From Kapaibacterium sp044224925 (lineage in GTDB: Bacteria; Bacteroidota; Ignavibacteria; Kapaibacteriales; Kapaibacteriaceae), in the NCBI GenBank assembly GCA_044224925.1, contig JBGAJM010000001.1:1-64000 (forward strand): a DNA stretch of 64,000 nucleotides. The letters are read 5' to 3'. The notes beneath the pieces were generated by a model. That model was not told where the DNA came from. It searched no databases and worked only from the letters and a program-made list of their open reading frames with translations. The translations under genes and the position numbers were made by a program. Shown piece after piece: positions 19,201 through 27,706 of this stretch. Within the stretch, counting starts at the first letter, position 1; each line of letters starts with the position of its first letter.

Positions 19201-21067
19201 CGGTAGGACTGGTATAGAAGCCGGCCACATAGGTGTTGCCGAACTTGTCTGTGACCGCGCCGATGATCTTCTCGACGTTCGTACCGGTTCCGGTGAGCAA
19301 GAACGTGCGAAGGAACGTTCCGTCGCCGTCAAACTCCTGCATATAGCCGTCGATGTTCCCGGTGGCATTCGTCACCGGTCCGGCTGTGAAGGTCGAACCA
19401 TTCGCCGTTCCAAAATTCGTGTTCCCGTCGTACCAACCTGTGGCGTACAGCTTCAATCCGCTCGGGATCACGGCGACACTCGAAGCCGTATCGCTTCCAT
19501 TCGCACCGATCTGCTTCGCCCATGCATAGGTAGGGATCGGAGAGACCGATGTGCGAATGCGATACTTGGTGCCGGCACTTGGTGCCGTCCACTTGTACGA
19601 CAATCCTGTTGCGGCGGGAGCGATCAGCTTCCATGTCTTTCCATCATCATCCGAATACTCGATGCGTACAGGTGTAGTTGGGGTCACACCGGCCCACTTG
19701 ATAAGCAGCGTGTCGCACGTTGAGTAGATCTCCGTCTTACCACCACGAAGTGATCTCAACTGCACTTGTCCGACACCACCAACAAGGCTGATGTTCTCCG
19801 GACACGGTGTGCTGTTGATGGACAGTGTGGCTGAACGGAACACGCGCATCGCACCTTGCGTGAAGTTAACGGTGATGGTACGCGACTGACCCACGGCCAA
19901 GGTGAAGGGGGGGTCGGTCCCGCCCCAGTTCACGACGGAGAAGTACGTGTTCGGGATGACATTGAAACCGGTCACGGTAAGTGGGGCCTTCGTGGCCGTG
20001 ATCGTGACGGTACCGGTCGATGCACCAAGTGGTGTGGGGTCGCCGCAATACACCACGGGATCGCTCACGGTCATCTTCGCGACCGCATTCGGCGGTGCAG
20101 TGTAGTTAACGGTGGAGACGATGCCAGAGCCCTTCTTCAACGTGATCGAGACCTGTCGGTCGCGACCCGCCTCCGAACACGCATAGGGAGCGATCCATTC
20201 AAGTGTGCACACTCGTCGCAACTGGGTTTCGAGGGCGAGCAAGCTATAGATGTCCACGAGTTGCGACTCCGTGGTCACGATGTTCTTCCCACCGGAGTTC
20301 GTACAGATCGTAGCAAGGGTCGGGTCCGTTGTCGGTTCCAGAATGGTGATCGAATAGATCCGGATCCCTTGTGCCAATGCATTCGATGTTTGCTTGGCAA
20401 TGAACTGCACGGTCGAATCGATTGCAGGATTCGGCTTTCCGTCGGTAAGGAAGAAGACGAACTTCGGGATCGCCGGGTCGCGCATGGCCAACTGTGAGAA
20501 CATGTTCGGCGAGCCGATGAACGGGAGCTTGTAATTCGTGGCCGTGAGCGGCTTGAGCTTGTCGATCGAGTCGATGATCTGCTTCGGCGTTGCCGTCCAT
20601 GGACATGCAAGCCGCACAATACCACTGAAGCCGATCATACATACTTGCGTGCCGCTGCCGAACTTCAACCGACCGATGAAGCCCTTCAACGCATCCTTCA
20701 CGAAGTCCAGCCGTGACCTATTCGATGTTCCCACCATATCGCCCATCGAATTCGACTCATCCACCACAAGGCAGATGCTCGCAGCGGGATCACCGGGAAT
20801 GTCGACGCACGAGTGCTTCAGTGTAGGGTTGATGTTCACCGGACCGGAACCATTGACGTTCTCCGAACCAGAGAAATCGGCAGCCGACAGGTTCGGATAC
20901 GGATTTCCTGTAGGATCGAACGCCACATACGAGGCTGTGACCTTCGGAAACGCTGTGGAATTCACATTGTAGACGGTGAACGTCTGCGCCATCGAAGCTG
21001 CAATGCCAGAAACCAGCAAAGCCAGTGTCACCAAGCCACGAACACATCGTCGCATTGATGTTCTCAT
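16292..21067 (-). CDS. Giant secreted vWA-domain mosaic protein with T9SS sorting domain
   Basis: I chose the ATG at 21067 (1591 aa) because GGAGG lies 8 bp upstream and a signal peptide follows at once (ending ASMAQ). In order: an N-terminal strand-rich region; a von Willebrand factor A domain (about 95-310) with the MIDAS motif DESNS; an SBBP-like repeat region (about 520-800) with VAVIPSGLKLYATGWYDG and DKFGNTYVAGFY; a long series of ASH/Hydin-like beta-sandwich modules with repeated VDFG-type starts; a cohesin-like module; and a T9SS sorting domain starting near YPSPASDV and ending FSIVR. It should sit on the cell surface, with metal-dependent adhesion via the vWA domain (inference). The upstream LD-carboxypeptidase may be cotranscribed. 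Confidence 0.85.
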   Translation of the reverse strand: MRTSMRRCVRGLVTLALLVSGIAASMAQTFTVYNVNSTAFPKVTASYVAFDPTGNPYPNLSAADFSGSENVNGSGPVNINPTLKHSCVDIPGDPAASICLVVDESNSMGDMVGTSNRSRLDFVKDALKGFIGRLKFGSGTQVCMIGFSGIVRLACPWTATPKQIIDSIDKLKPLTATNYKLPFIGSPNMFSQLAMRDPAIPKFVFFLTDGKPNPAIDSTVQFIAKQTSNALAQGIRIYSITILEPTTDPTLATICTNSGGKNIVTTESQLVDIYSLLALETQLRRVCTLEWIAPYACSEAGRDRQVSITLKKGSGIVSTVNYTAPPNAVAKMTVSDPVVYCGDPTPLGASTGTVTITATKAPLTVTGFNVIPNTYFSVVNWGGTDPPFTLAVGQSRTITVNFTQGAMRVFRSATLSINSTPCPENISLVGGVGQVQLRSLRGGKTEIYSTCDTLLIKWAGVTPTTPVRIEYSDDDGKTWKLIAPAATGLSYKWTAPSAGTKYRIRTSVSPIPTYAWAKQIGANGSDTASSVAVIPSGLKLYATGWYDGNTNFGTANGSTFTAGPVTNATGNIDGYMQEFDGDGTFLRTFLLTGTGTNVEKIIGAVTDKFGNTYVAGFYTSPTAEFGINTLGQRFSFPAGQSASSKDASNMFIVKLDPNGNYEWNKIGQGSDIYKSTTDARSIGLRYNATTGDPEVVVTGRTVGFIRVGSYRTNTYAEQKFSDNNPRQYYVIYDKDGAVIPGGLQVAGPPAGFAYQDTIATDNAGCKYMSNHFKGTKTFGVPPLFTFNATGTNTDVYVTKFCAAPASADSSDTSFTVQSPQLVANPTTITADPTIVGDSSTKAGNLIVCNTTQIPVVIKSYTITPNNGEFKLLSSIVGQRLGATGDPTACMSVEFQFKPSATGPRTATLTIYGDCNTSTVLQLTGNGLPPCKVDAVASIDMGNIVMGTTPTKTVTCPLRNNSPNDLLVSLDIVPANPEFSVSPKGPVTVKPGECFPDITITMSPASPGVKSATILYTLPSDCGSASSAITAEVFAPNVIMETVDFGKRRVLTTNDSLIVIKNLSSQDAVITDIQVTQPSTSFPDATIVKPGVPFTLKPNEEKSVSVRFTPIGRGPFEVKLAATVQGQAKTVDGGAKGIGILPAIIATDYTFNAAPVGARSTENGIVVIRNTDSTTPLYVQSIDWSNPGQADFEANPLVTGAPLSILPLDSLVIPVKFFPKTGGMHTETIRIMHDAKPGPDPLPPYQDTYATVRGEGLQASSITPIDFGDVLTCETVTRTFWIKNPSRTEAFVISAVTGTGDTREITISPMNPPPMAPGDSVQFTVSFSPTAVVNYVATYTFVNPVNPDLNVRVSGSGVVTPMTLTLDNSASGIVGSSVGVPITISYPLPRTTQFNNIDIAITYPQDALKFDTAYQSPQNVDWTWSVVTDAPGSLVLNGTRRAGGTINNAVFVTPAFSVYLNKEQAIQISLTSDAKLPCIVTNANTSQITVTKVCFTEGRLVKFGTNTFGIEHPYPSPASDVITIPYSTGFAVPTSFEVYDQVGTLVTSVTTAPGASGVYEIDLQTTTMANGIYFVRMNSGPFTATRSFSIVR

Positions 21068-21099
21068 ATCTCTTCCTCCCACTGAATACATTCTGTTAC

Positions 21100-22146
21100 T
21101 CACACTTTCGATACTGACGGTTGCACAAGACGGAACGTTCTGCTTGTCGCATCGAGCTCCGCTTCAACACCCAACGGCAACGTCAGTTTGCTTTTTACAT
21201 GACCAAAGGGCAATCCATACACGGCAGGAATGCCCAAGGATGAAATTCGTTCTTCAAGGACCTGTTGCAGCGTGAACGACGGTTCCGAGAACGAAAGTCC
21301 TTTGGACTCACAGTCACGGAAGTTGCCGAGCGCGATCCCAGCACAGGCCTGTAGTTTCCCGGCGAGCCACAATTGCGTCAGCAATCGGTCCACCCGATAC
21401 GGCTCTTCGGAGATCTCTTCCAGAAACAGGATGGCCCCGGTCGTATCGATCTCGTAGCGTGTGCCGAGGGTCGAAGCGATCATGGCAAGATTTCCACCGA
21501 CCAACCGACCTCTTGCGACGCCGGAACCGAGGACCGTCAGTCGATCATCCTTGAACGTCGTGCCGCCACGCCGTGGCTCTCCCGTTGGCGAAGCGATGCA
21601 GTCCATCATGGATGCCACGGTGAACTCGTCGAACGTACTGGAGGCCACAGGGCCATGGAACGTGACAAGTCCGCCAAGTTGATAGGCGGCGATCAAAAGA
21701 GCAGTGATGTCGCTGAATCCCATGATCGTCTTTCGAGCATCTCTGATCACGGAGAAATCGAGCATCGGAAGGATGCGCATCACTCCATATCCGCCGCGTG
21801 CGCAGATGATGCCGTCGACGGTTGGATCTTCGACGAACGACATGAACTCGCGAGCTCGCTCTGCATCCGGAGCGGAGAGATATCCGTTCCGTTTGGTAAC
21901 ATTCGGTCCGAACTTGACGTTCCAACCGAACTGGGCGCATGTTGCCGCGAATTCTCGCATATCTGCCGAACTCACACTGCTGGCCGGAGCGACGACGCCA
22001 ATGGTCGACCCTTTGGCCAAGCCCTTCGGAAGCAGAAGCGACTGACCAGGTCGAAGCTCGGCTCGGTCGGCCCCAACGAGGCGTCCTACAACGGCTGGTA
22101 GAGCCGCTGCACCGATCAAACCTTGAAGGAATCCCCGACGTTTCAT
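21100..22146 (-). CDS. ldcA: Muramoyltetrapeptide LD-carboxypeptidase (peptidase S66), exported
   Basis: This is a 348-residue serine peptidase that removes the terminal D-Ala of murein tetrapeptides during wall turnover. GFSDIT holds the nucleophile Ser, FLEEISEEPYRVDR the Glu and GLPFGH the His of the S66 Ser-Glu-His triad. GVVAPASSV opens the N-domain. The N-terminus KRRGFLQGLIGAAALPAVVG looks like a twin-arginine signal with hydrophobic core, so this copy acts outside the cytoplasm, unlike E. coli LdcA. I prefer the ATG at 22146 to a GTG two codons upstream. The next gene begins 32 bp downstream with its own Shine-Dalgarno sequence. Confidence 0.9.
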   Translation of the reverse strand: MKRRGFLQGLIGAAALPAVVGRLVGADRAELRPGQSLLLPKGLAKGSTIGVVAPASSVSSADMREFAATCAQFGWNVKFGPNVTKRNGYLSAPDAERAREFMSFVEDPTVDGIICARGGYGVMRILPMLDFSVIRDARKTIMGFSDITALLIAAYQLGGLVTFHGPVASSTFDEFTVASMMDCIASPTGEPRRGGTTFKDDRLTVLGSGVARGRLVGGNLAMIASTLGTRYEIDTTGAILFLEEISEEPYRVDRLLTQLWLAGKLQACAGIALGNFRDCESKGLSFSEPSFTLQQVLEERISSLGIPAVYGLPFGHVKSKLTLPLGVEAELDATSRTFRLVQPSVSKV

Positions 22147-22280
22147 GAACACCCGCAGTACTTCGAAAACGCAGTCCTCTGCATCGTGTAAACTTACGAA
22201 TTCCTCGTTTTGTAATAACTCGATGATTGGCAGAAGGTTACTAAGAGTGACCGGGGGCTGGAGAATTCCCCAGAAGCCCG

Positions 22281-22288
22281 TATATTTG
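22281..22288 (+). promoter_or_regulatory. -7 promoter box (TATATTTG) for tRNA-Ser
   Basis: An exact TAnnTTTG match, 6 bp before the first base of the mature tRNA, so transcription would start at or within a few bases of the tRNA 5' end. Confidence 0.6.
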
Positions 22289-22294
22289 CGTCAC

Positions 22295-22381
22295 GGAAAG
22301 GTGCAAGAGTGGTTGAATTGGCACGCCTGGAAAGCGTGTGTACCGGAAACGGTACCGCGGGTTCGAATCCCGCCCTTTCCG
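22295..22381 (+). tRNA. tRNA-Ser (anticodon GGA)
   Basis: It is an 87-nt type II tRNA. The acceptor stem GGAAAGG (22295-22301) pairs with CCTTTCC (22374-22380). The anticodon stem CACGC/GCGTG encloses the loop CTGGAAA with anticodon GGA at 22329-22331, reading UCC and UCU. A long variable arm (ACCG/CGGT) and the T arm GCGGGTTCGAATCCCGC complete it. The discriminator is G; the CCA end is not encoded. A sigma-factor gene begins 31 bp downstream. Confidence 0.97.
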
Positions 22382-22412
22382 CAACCGTATCGTGGGGTTT
22401 CCACCGGATTCT

Positions 22413-23051
22413 ATGACCCAAAAGCCGCAGCAGGTGCAGGAGTCCTCGCAAGAGGATGAGTTGATCATCCGCGAGATCCTCGCCGGCAATGTCAATGCCT
22501 ATGCGAAGCTGCAGGCGAAGTACAAGCGCATCGTTTCGTTTCTGATCCGTAAGATGATCCGCAATGAAACGGACGTGGAAGACCTCGTGCAGGAGACCTT
22601 CATCAAGGCCTACGCCGCTCTCCCTTCGTTCCAGTTCGAATATCCGTTCTCGCGATGGCTTTACAAGATCGCGTCGAACCGGTGTATCGACCATCTGCGT
22701 CGAAAGCGGTTCCAAACGCTGTCGCTCGATGAGCCGATGAACACGCGAGATGGCGGTGAGTTGTATATGGACCCCGTGGATGGAGATGCGACGCCGGACG
22801 TGACGCTGTTGGCGAAGGAACGTGCACAGATGTTGCGCGAGGCCCTTGCGACCATGCCGGACAAGTATCGAGAGGTCGTTCGTCTGCGCCACGAAGAAGA
22901 ATTGGAATATCAAGAGATCGCCGACCGGCTCGGTCAACCCTTGGGCACGGTGAAGGCCCACCTCTTCCGAGCACGGAAGATGTTGTACAAGAAGTTGCTG
23001 CGACACGGGTCGCACTTCGAAGAATACATGAGCGACGAGGATGAAGAGTAA
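22413..23051 (+). CDS. ECF-type RNA polymerase sigma factor
   Basis: This is a 212-residue sigma factor with region 2 (DLVQETFIKAYAALPSFQ, then RWLYKIASNRCIDHLRR) and region 4 (EYQEIADRLGQPLGTVKAHL, a helix-turn-helix for the -35 element). No region 1 or 3 is present, so it belongs to the extracytoplasmic-function group, closest in feel to RpoE/SigW-like factors. I start at the ATG at 22413; a longer frame runs back into the tRNA gene and is not credible. No anti-sigma factor is evident: the next gene, which overlaps it by 11 bp, is a membrane-anchored LytR_C protein. Confidence 0.9.
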   Translation: MTQKPQQVQESSQEDELIIREILAGNVNAYAKLQAKYKRIVSFLIRKMIRNETDVEDLVQETFIKAYAALPSFQFEYPFSRWLYKIASNRCIDHLRRKRFQTLSLDEPMNTRDGGELYMDPVDGDATPDVTLLAKERAQMLREALATMPDKYREVVRLRHEEELEYQEIADRLGQPLGTVKAHLFRARKMLYKKLLRHGSHFEEYMSDEDEE

Positions 23052-23460
23052 CCTCCTCATCATCGTCCTTGCCGCCCTCGTCCTTCTTCTCGGAGCTTCC
23101 TTCGTTTATCGGTTTCTTCACCCGCCCATCACCCCGCTTGTGGACGATGCGTCGGAGAGACCGCTCGTGATCCAGCTGATCGTGAGCAATGCCTCCGGCA
23201 CGCCGGGAGTTGCCAAACGGACCATGGCCTACTTGCGAGAGCGCGGGTTCGATGTGGTGGAGCTTGGCACATCGGCCGACACGCTCAAACGATCGATGGT
23301 GATCGATCGCGTTGGTGATCGAGCCAGCGCCGTGAAAGTGGCCCAGGTATTGGGCATGGCCGATAGTCTTGTAACGACAACGATCGATTCGACGTTGTTC
23401 GTACGCGCGAGTGTGGTGATCGGAACAGACTTCCCGTCACTCGCTCCATTCAAACAGTAA
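23041..23460 (+). CDS. Membrane-anchored LytR_C-domain protein
   Basis: This 139-residue protein has one N-terminal membrane helix (about residues 4-24) and an extracytoplasmic domain starting at LVIQLIVSNASGTPGVA and containing YLRERGFDVVELG. This matches the LytR/CpsA/Psr C-terminal (LytR_C) domain, here without the catalytic LCP domain. Such stand-alone copies are of unknown function and are often linked to the cell envelope. Its ATG overlaps the end of the sigma gene by 11 bp, so translation is probably coupled. Confidence 0.75.
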   Translation: MKSNLLIIVLAALVLLLGASFVYRFLHPPITPLVDDASERPLVIQLIVSNASGTPGVAKRTMAYLRERGFDVVELGTSADTLKRSMVIDRVGDRASAVKVAQVLGMADSLVTTTIDSTLFVRASVVIGTDFPSLAPFKQ

Positions 23461-23490
23461 TCATTTGCACGACCTACGAGGAACGCTCAC

Positions 23491-23907
23491 TTGGCAACAC
23501 CTACGAAACCGAGATCACAAAAAGGCAAGGCCGTCCTCATCGGTCGACTCGCCCAAGAAAAACTCGCACACGACATTCTACTTCTGGACCTCACCGCCAT
23601 CGAGTCCGCACCTTCCGACTTCTTTGTCATCCTCACCGTCGACTCCGACTCGCAGGCGCGTGCTGTGGTGGACGTGATCTCGCAAGGGATGAAGGCGGTA
23701 GGGCTCGGACTTGCAAAGCAAGAAGGCAAGGGCACGACGCATTGGGTGATCCTGGACTACTTCGATATCATCGTCCATATCATGCAACCTGATGCACGCG
23801 ACTTCTACAAGCTCGAACGCCTGTGGGGAGATGCAAAGGCCTATACGCTCACACCGGGTGGCGTGGCAAAGGCAGCATCCATCAAATCGGGCAAGGTGGT
23901 CGAATGA
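23491..23907 (+). CDS. rsfS: Ribosomal silencing factor RsfS
   Basis: This is a 138-residue protein of the RsfS/DUF143 family, which binds uL14 on the 50S subunit and blocks subunit joining when nutrients are low. Family marks are IGRLAQEKLAHDILLLDL, the SDFFVILTVDS strand, GTTHWVILDYFDIIVHIM and YKLERLWGDA. I start at the TTG at 23491 because it is preceded by GAGGAA at about 8 bp and no ATG is available in the N-terminal region. Its TGA overlaps the argS ATG (ATGA). Confidence 0.93.
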   Translation: MATPTKPRSQKGKAVLIGRLAQEKLAHDILLLDLTAIESAPSDFFVILTVDSDSQARAVVDVISQGMKAVGLGLAKQEGKGTTHWVILDYFDIIVHIMQPDARDFYKLERLWGDAKAYTLTPGGVAKAASIKSGKVVE

Positions 23908-25550
23908 TGATGGAGCGCTACATCGCACCGCACGTGGAACGTGCGCTGAAGGCAATGGGAGTGGATGAAGCGATCAAGGTCCATTTCGAGATCCCACGTC
24001 AAGAAGGACACGGACACCTTTCGACCAATGTCGCCATGACGTTGGCAAAGGCCCTCAAGGGGAACCCGCGCCAGATCGCCACCGATCTGTTGCAGCACCT
24101 GGGCACCGAGCTGCCGCTCGTCGAGAAGATCGAGATCGCCGGACCCGGCTTTCTGAACATCACGTTCTCCACAGAAGTGTATCACGCCATGCTCCGCGAC
24201 CTTGCCTTGCAAGGCGCCGAGATCGGTCGGTCAACGGTTGGTGCCGGTCGCACGTGCAACATTGAGTATGTGAGCGCGAACCCTACCGGACTTCTCCATG
24301 CCGGTCACGGACGGAATTGCGCCGTCGGCGATACCATTGCGAACATCCTGCAATGGTGCGGCTACGATGTCACCCGCGAGTATTACTTCAACAATGCCGG
24401 CAACCAGATGAACATGCTCGGTAAGAGCATCTATGCACGGTACCGTCAGGAGTTGGGCGACGTCGAGTATGAGTTCCCCGAGAATGGATATCACGGCGAC
24501 TATCCTCGCATCATCGCGCAGCAGATCATCGCCAAGGTCGGTGATGCATACCGCGAAGAGACCGATGAAGCACTGACGGTGTGCCGGAAGACCGGAGAGG
24601 TCTGGTGCTTCGAGGCCATTCAGAAAACGCTCGACGTGCTGAACATTCATCACGATGTGTTCTTCAACGAGGACACGCTCTACTCTGATGGGAAGGTAAC
24701 GCAAACGATCGACGAGCTTCGCAGCAAAGGTCTCGTCTACGAGAAAGATGGCGCTACCTGGTTGGCGCTCACGCAGATGGGGCAGCAACAGGATAAGGTG
24801 ATCGTGAAGAGCACGGGCGAGGCAACGTACCGCCTTCCCGACATCGCCTATCACCGAGACAAGCTCCAGCGCGGCTTTGATATGATCGTCGACATCTTCG
24901 GTGCCGACCATATCGCAACGATCCCCGATGTGCTGGCCGGAGTCGAGGCCCTTGGCTTCGACACCTCACGCGTGAAAGTGATCATCCATCAGATGGTGAC
25001 CTTCGTCGAGAACGGCGAAGTGGTCAAGTTCTCCAAGCGCAGTGGGAAGTCGTTCACCCTCGACGATCTGATCGAAGAGGTTGGCGCGGACGTTGTGCGC
25101 TTCTTCTTCGTGATGCGCGCCGTTGGGACACATCTCGAATTCGATCTCGGACTTGCCAAGGAAGAGGGCGAGAAGAATCCTGTCTTCTACCTACAGTATG
25201 CACATGCCCGAATCTGCAGCATCCTTCGTAAGGCGGAAGAACAAGGCATTGCCGTTGACCCTACGTCCGATCTGAGCGTGCTCGTCCATCCGCACGAGAT
25301 CGAGCTGATCACCACCTTGTCGCGGATGCAACTGGTGATGGAGCGCGCCGCTGCAAGTCTCGAACCACATACGGTGGCCGAGTACCTGCGCGATCTCGCT
25401 GCCACGTATCATCACTTCTATCACGATTGCCGCATCCTCGGAGCAGAGCCGGAACTTCAGTCGGCTCGTCTGTTGCTCGCCGACGTGACCCGTCGCGCCA
25501 TGCGCAATGGATTGTTCGTGCTCGGAGTGCAAGCTCCGGAGCGCATGTGA
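23904..25550 (+). CDS. argS: Arginyl-tRNA synthetase
   Basis: This is a 548-residue class I synthetase. It has an N-terminal ArgRS-specific domain, the HIGH-type motif GLLHAGHGRN (about residue 130) preceded by SANPT, EYYFNNAGNQMN, a KMSKS-type loop VKFSKRSGKS (about 375) and a C-terminal DALR anticodon-binding helical domain. Three consecutive ATG codons occur at the start; I use the first (23904) because it overlaps the rsfS stop as ATGA. Length is normal. Confidence 0.97.
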   Translation: MMMERYIAPHVERALKAMGVDEAIKVHFEIPRQEGHGHLSTNVAMTLAKALKGNPRQIATDLLQHLGTELPLVEKIEIAGPGFLNITFSTEVYHAMLRDLALQGAEIGRSTVGAGRTCNIEYVSANPTGLLHAGHGRNCAVGDTIANILQWCGYDVTREYYFNNAGNQMNMLGKSIYARYRQELGDVEYEFPENGYHGDYPRIIAQQIIAKVGDAYREETDEALTVCRKTGEVWCFEAIQKTLDVLNIHHDVFFNEDTLYSDGKVTQTIDELRSKGLVYEKDGATWLALTQMGQQQDKVIVKSTGEATYRLPDIAYHRDKLQRGFDMIVDIFGADHIATIPDVLAGVEALGFDTSRVKVIIHQMVTFVENGEVVKFSKRSGKSFTLDDLIEEVGADVVRFFFVMRAVGTHLEFDLGLAKEEGEKNPVFYLQYAHARICSILRKAEEQGIAVDPTSDLSVLVHPHEIELITTLSRMQLVMERAAASLEPHTVAEYLRDLAATYHHFYHDCRILGAEPELQSARLLLADVTRRAMRNGLFVLGVQAPERM

Positions 25551-25554
25551 TCTG

Positions 25555-26418
25555 ATGGCACGGGAGTTCTTCTACGATATCACGGATCGAGGAGATCTTC
25601 TTCTCGACGGAACGGTGCAGGACGACCCGGAGTTCGTGGACTTCTTCTTTCGCCGCCTTGCCACCTCGGCAAACCCTGAGTATGCAGAGTACCCCTTCGT
25701 GTCGCGCTGCGGTGCAGAGTGGAACTACCTCCGTCCGGTGGACACGGCCATCGTTTTCACGCACTATTTCGATGGACGGTTGTGGTATGCCGCGTCACTC
25801 TCCGTGCCGTTCGATGCGAACAAGCTCACGTATTCTCCCGAAGGAGTGTTGTATCACGGTGCTCCCGTCGGAGAGCGAGGTCGACTCGTCCCGTCCGTTG
25901 CCACAGAGATCGCACGACATATCTCTCCGCTCGGACCGTATTATCACTACGATGATGGGGGAGGGCGGCAAGGATTGGTGGTGCCGACGGTGCTTCCTGA
26001 TGGTGTGCGCATCCTCCGTCCACGACCCGATAATCTCTGCATTGGATGTGGAGCAGCCAACCCGCATGGACTGGCCCTCACGTTCGAAGTGAACGACCAC
26101 ACGCAGCATGTGCGCACATGGATCCGTCCGGACGTGCGCCTGCAAGGATCGCTCAGCACCGTTCACGGTGGCTTTGTTTCCTTGCTGCTCGATGAGACCA
26201 TGGGAAAGTCGCTGAGCATCCACGGCATCAAAGCCCCAACAGCACAATTGCAAGTGAATTTCCGACGTCCCATGCTCATGGGCAGAGATCACGTGGTCGA
26301 GGCCCACATCGTGGAACAACATGGGCGGAAGAACTTCGTCTCTGCAGAGATACGAGCCATTGACGACCTCGAACATGTGGTCGCAGAAGGCAAAGCGCTC
26401 TTCATCACCTTGCGATAA
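25555..26418 (+). CDS. UPF0598 (DUF4505) domain fused to a PaaI-like hotdog thioesterase domain
   Basis: This is a 287-residue two-domain protein. Residues 1-155 match UPF0598/DUF4505, the family of human C8orf82: REFFYDITDRGDLLLDG, FVDFFFRRL, FVSRCGAEWNYLRPVD, VFTHYFDG and GVLYHGAP all align with that protein as I remember it. Residues 160-287 are a 4HBT hotdog domain with CIGCGAANPHGLALTF and VHGGFVSLLLDETMG, typical of PaaI-like acyl-CoA thioesterases; the Asp-Glu in LLLDET is in the usual catalytic position. The ATG at 25555 is 4 bp after the argS stop. UPF0598 has no known function, so the fusion suggests an acyl-thioester role (inference). Confidence 0.85.
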   Translation: MAREFFYDITDRGDLLLDGTVQDDPEFVDFFFRRLATSANPEYAEYPFVSRCGAEWNYLRPVDTAIVFTHYFDGRLWYAASLSVPFDANKLTYSPEGVLYHGAPVGERGRLVPSVATEIARHISPLGPYYHYDDGGGRQGLVVPTVLPDGVRILRPRPDNLCIGCGAANPHGLALTFEVNDHTQHVRTWIRPDVRLQGSLSTVHGGFVSLLLDETMGKSLSIHGIKAPTAQLQVNFRRPMLMGRDHVVEAHIVEQHGRKNFVSAEIRAIDDLEHVVAEGKALFITLR

Positions 26419-26430
26419 CCACACCCCCTC

Positions 26431-27699
26431 ATGCATCAACCGAACTTCGTATCGATCTCCATCATCATCGGAGTGATACAAGTTGTGCTCGATCTGTATG
26501 TGCTCTGGCAGTTCCAACGCTTCGTGCAACGTCAGAAGATGAATGTCTGGTGGTCACGATCGATGTGGATCCTCGGTGCAGCCATGTTCATGGTCTACCT
26601 TTACGTAGCCGTGCAACGTCACTTCTTCCGCATGTCCACCGTCGACGCCGCGCTGTTCATGGTGGTGAGCTTATGGCTCTTACCGAAGATCGTCGTCGTA
26701 CCCGTCCTGCTTGTGCGCGATCTGGTGGCAGGCGTTCGATGGATCATCAGGCGGATGCGAGGCAACGTGAAGCATCCGGATGCTCCACGTCCGGCGGTTC
26801 TCGACATGACGCCCGACACCAACGAGCAGCACACACAGGCACGTCGGGCCTTTCTCGCAAAGGCAGGCTGGGCCACAGCAGTGATCCCGTACGCTATCGT
26901 CGGCGATGGCATCTTCCGGACGCTCTACGATTTCAAAGTGTATTCGCACGACGTTGTGTTGGCCAATCTTCCGCGTGCCTTCGACGGCATGCGCGTCCTG
27001 CAGATCTCCGATGTGCACGCAGGTTCGTTCCCGGACCATCGTCCGTTCCAAGAGGCACGACGGATCATCGAATCGATCAAGCCCGATGTGATCTTGATCA
27101 CGGGCGACTTCGTGAACTTCCTGCCGAACGAACTGTCAGTGATCGCCAAGGAACTATCGGCACTGCATGCACCAATGGGCGTCTATGCCTCGTTGGGCAA
27201 TCACGATCACTACAATCAGCCAACGGAACATGCCCGACTTGTATCAGCCGTTCGCGGATTCGATATCGATCTGCTCGTGAACGATCTGCGTCGACTGCGC
27301 ATCGGGAACGACGAACTCGTGATCGCCGGCATCGACAACACCGGATTCAAGCAGCACTTCGGAGATCTGGGCAAGGCCTTGCATGGTGTAACGGAAGAAG
27401 ATGCCGTGATCCTCTTGGCCCACGATCCCACGTTCTGGGATAAAGAGGTGCGCCGGCAAGCACCGGTCGGCCTGACGCTCTCCGGTCATACCCATGGCGG
27501 ACAGTTCGGCGTGCAACTCCTCGGTTTCGAGTGGAGTCCGGCACAGTATGTCTACAAGCAGTGGGCCGGGATGTATTCGGATGGCGATCAACATCTCTAT
27601 GTGAATCGCGGACTCGGCACCGTCGGACCTCCGATCCGCATCGGCATCAATCCCGAGATCACGGTCTTCACGCTTCGAAGTGCTCCCACGACTGCCTAG
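26431..27699 (+). CDS. Membrane-anchored calcineurin-like metallophosphoesterase (YkuE/YaeI type)
   Basis: This is a 422-residue protein with three N-terminal membrane helices (about residues 8-28, 46-64, 72-98), a linker, and a metallophosphoesterase domain from about 185. Metal-binding blocks are QISDVHAGS, LITGDFVNF, SLGNHDHY and LSGHTHGGQFG, the complete DxH...GD...GNH[DE]...GHxH set. Relatives hydrolyse phospholipid headgroups or UDP-diacylglucosamine-like substrates at the membrane; the substrate here is undetermined. It follows the UPF0598 gene by 12 bp. Confidence 0.88.
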   Translation: MHQPNFVSISIIIGVIQVVLDLYVLWQFQRFVQRQKMNVWWSRSMWILGAAMFMVYLYVAVQRHFFRMSTVDAALFMVVSLWLLPKIVVVPVLLVRDLVAGVRWIIRRMRGNVKHPDAPRPAVLDMTPDTNEQHTQARRAFLAKAGWATAVIPYAIVGDGIFRTLYDFKVYSHDVVLANLPRAFDGMRVLQISDVHAGSFPDHRPFQEARRIIESIKPDVILITGDFVNFLPNELSVIAKELSALHAPMGVYASLGNHDHYNQPTEHARLVSAVRGFDIDLLVNDLRRLRIGNDELVIAGIDNTGFKQHFGDLGKALHGVTEEDAVILLAHDPTFWDKEVRRQAPVGLTLSGHTHGGQFGVQLLGFEWSPAQYVYKQWAGMYSDGDQHLYVNRGLGTVGPPIRIGINPEITVFTLRSAPTTA

Positions 27700-27706
27700 G
27701 CATTTG

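Noticed and set aside
22295..22381. tRNA-Ser as an integration site
   Set aside because: No partial tRNA repeat or integrase is found downstream; the neighbours are conserved housekeeping genes.
22338..22412. Upstream start for the sigma factor within the tRNA gene
   Set aside because: It would translate part of tRNA-Ser; the ATG at 22413 gives a normal sigma factor.
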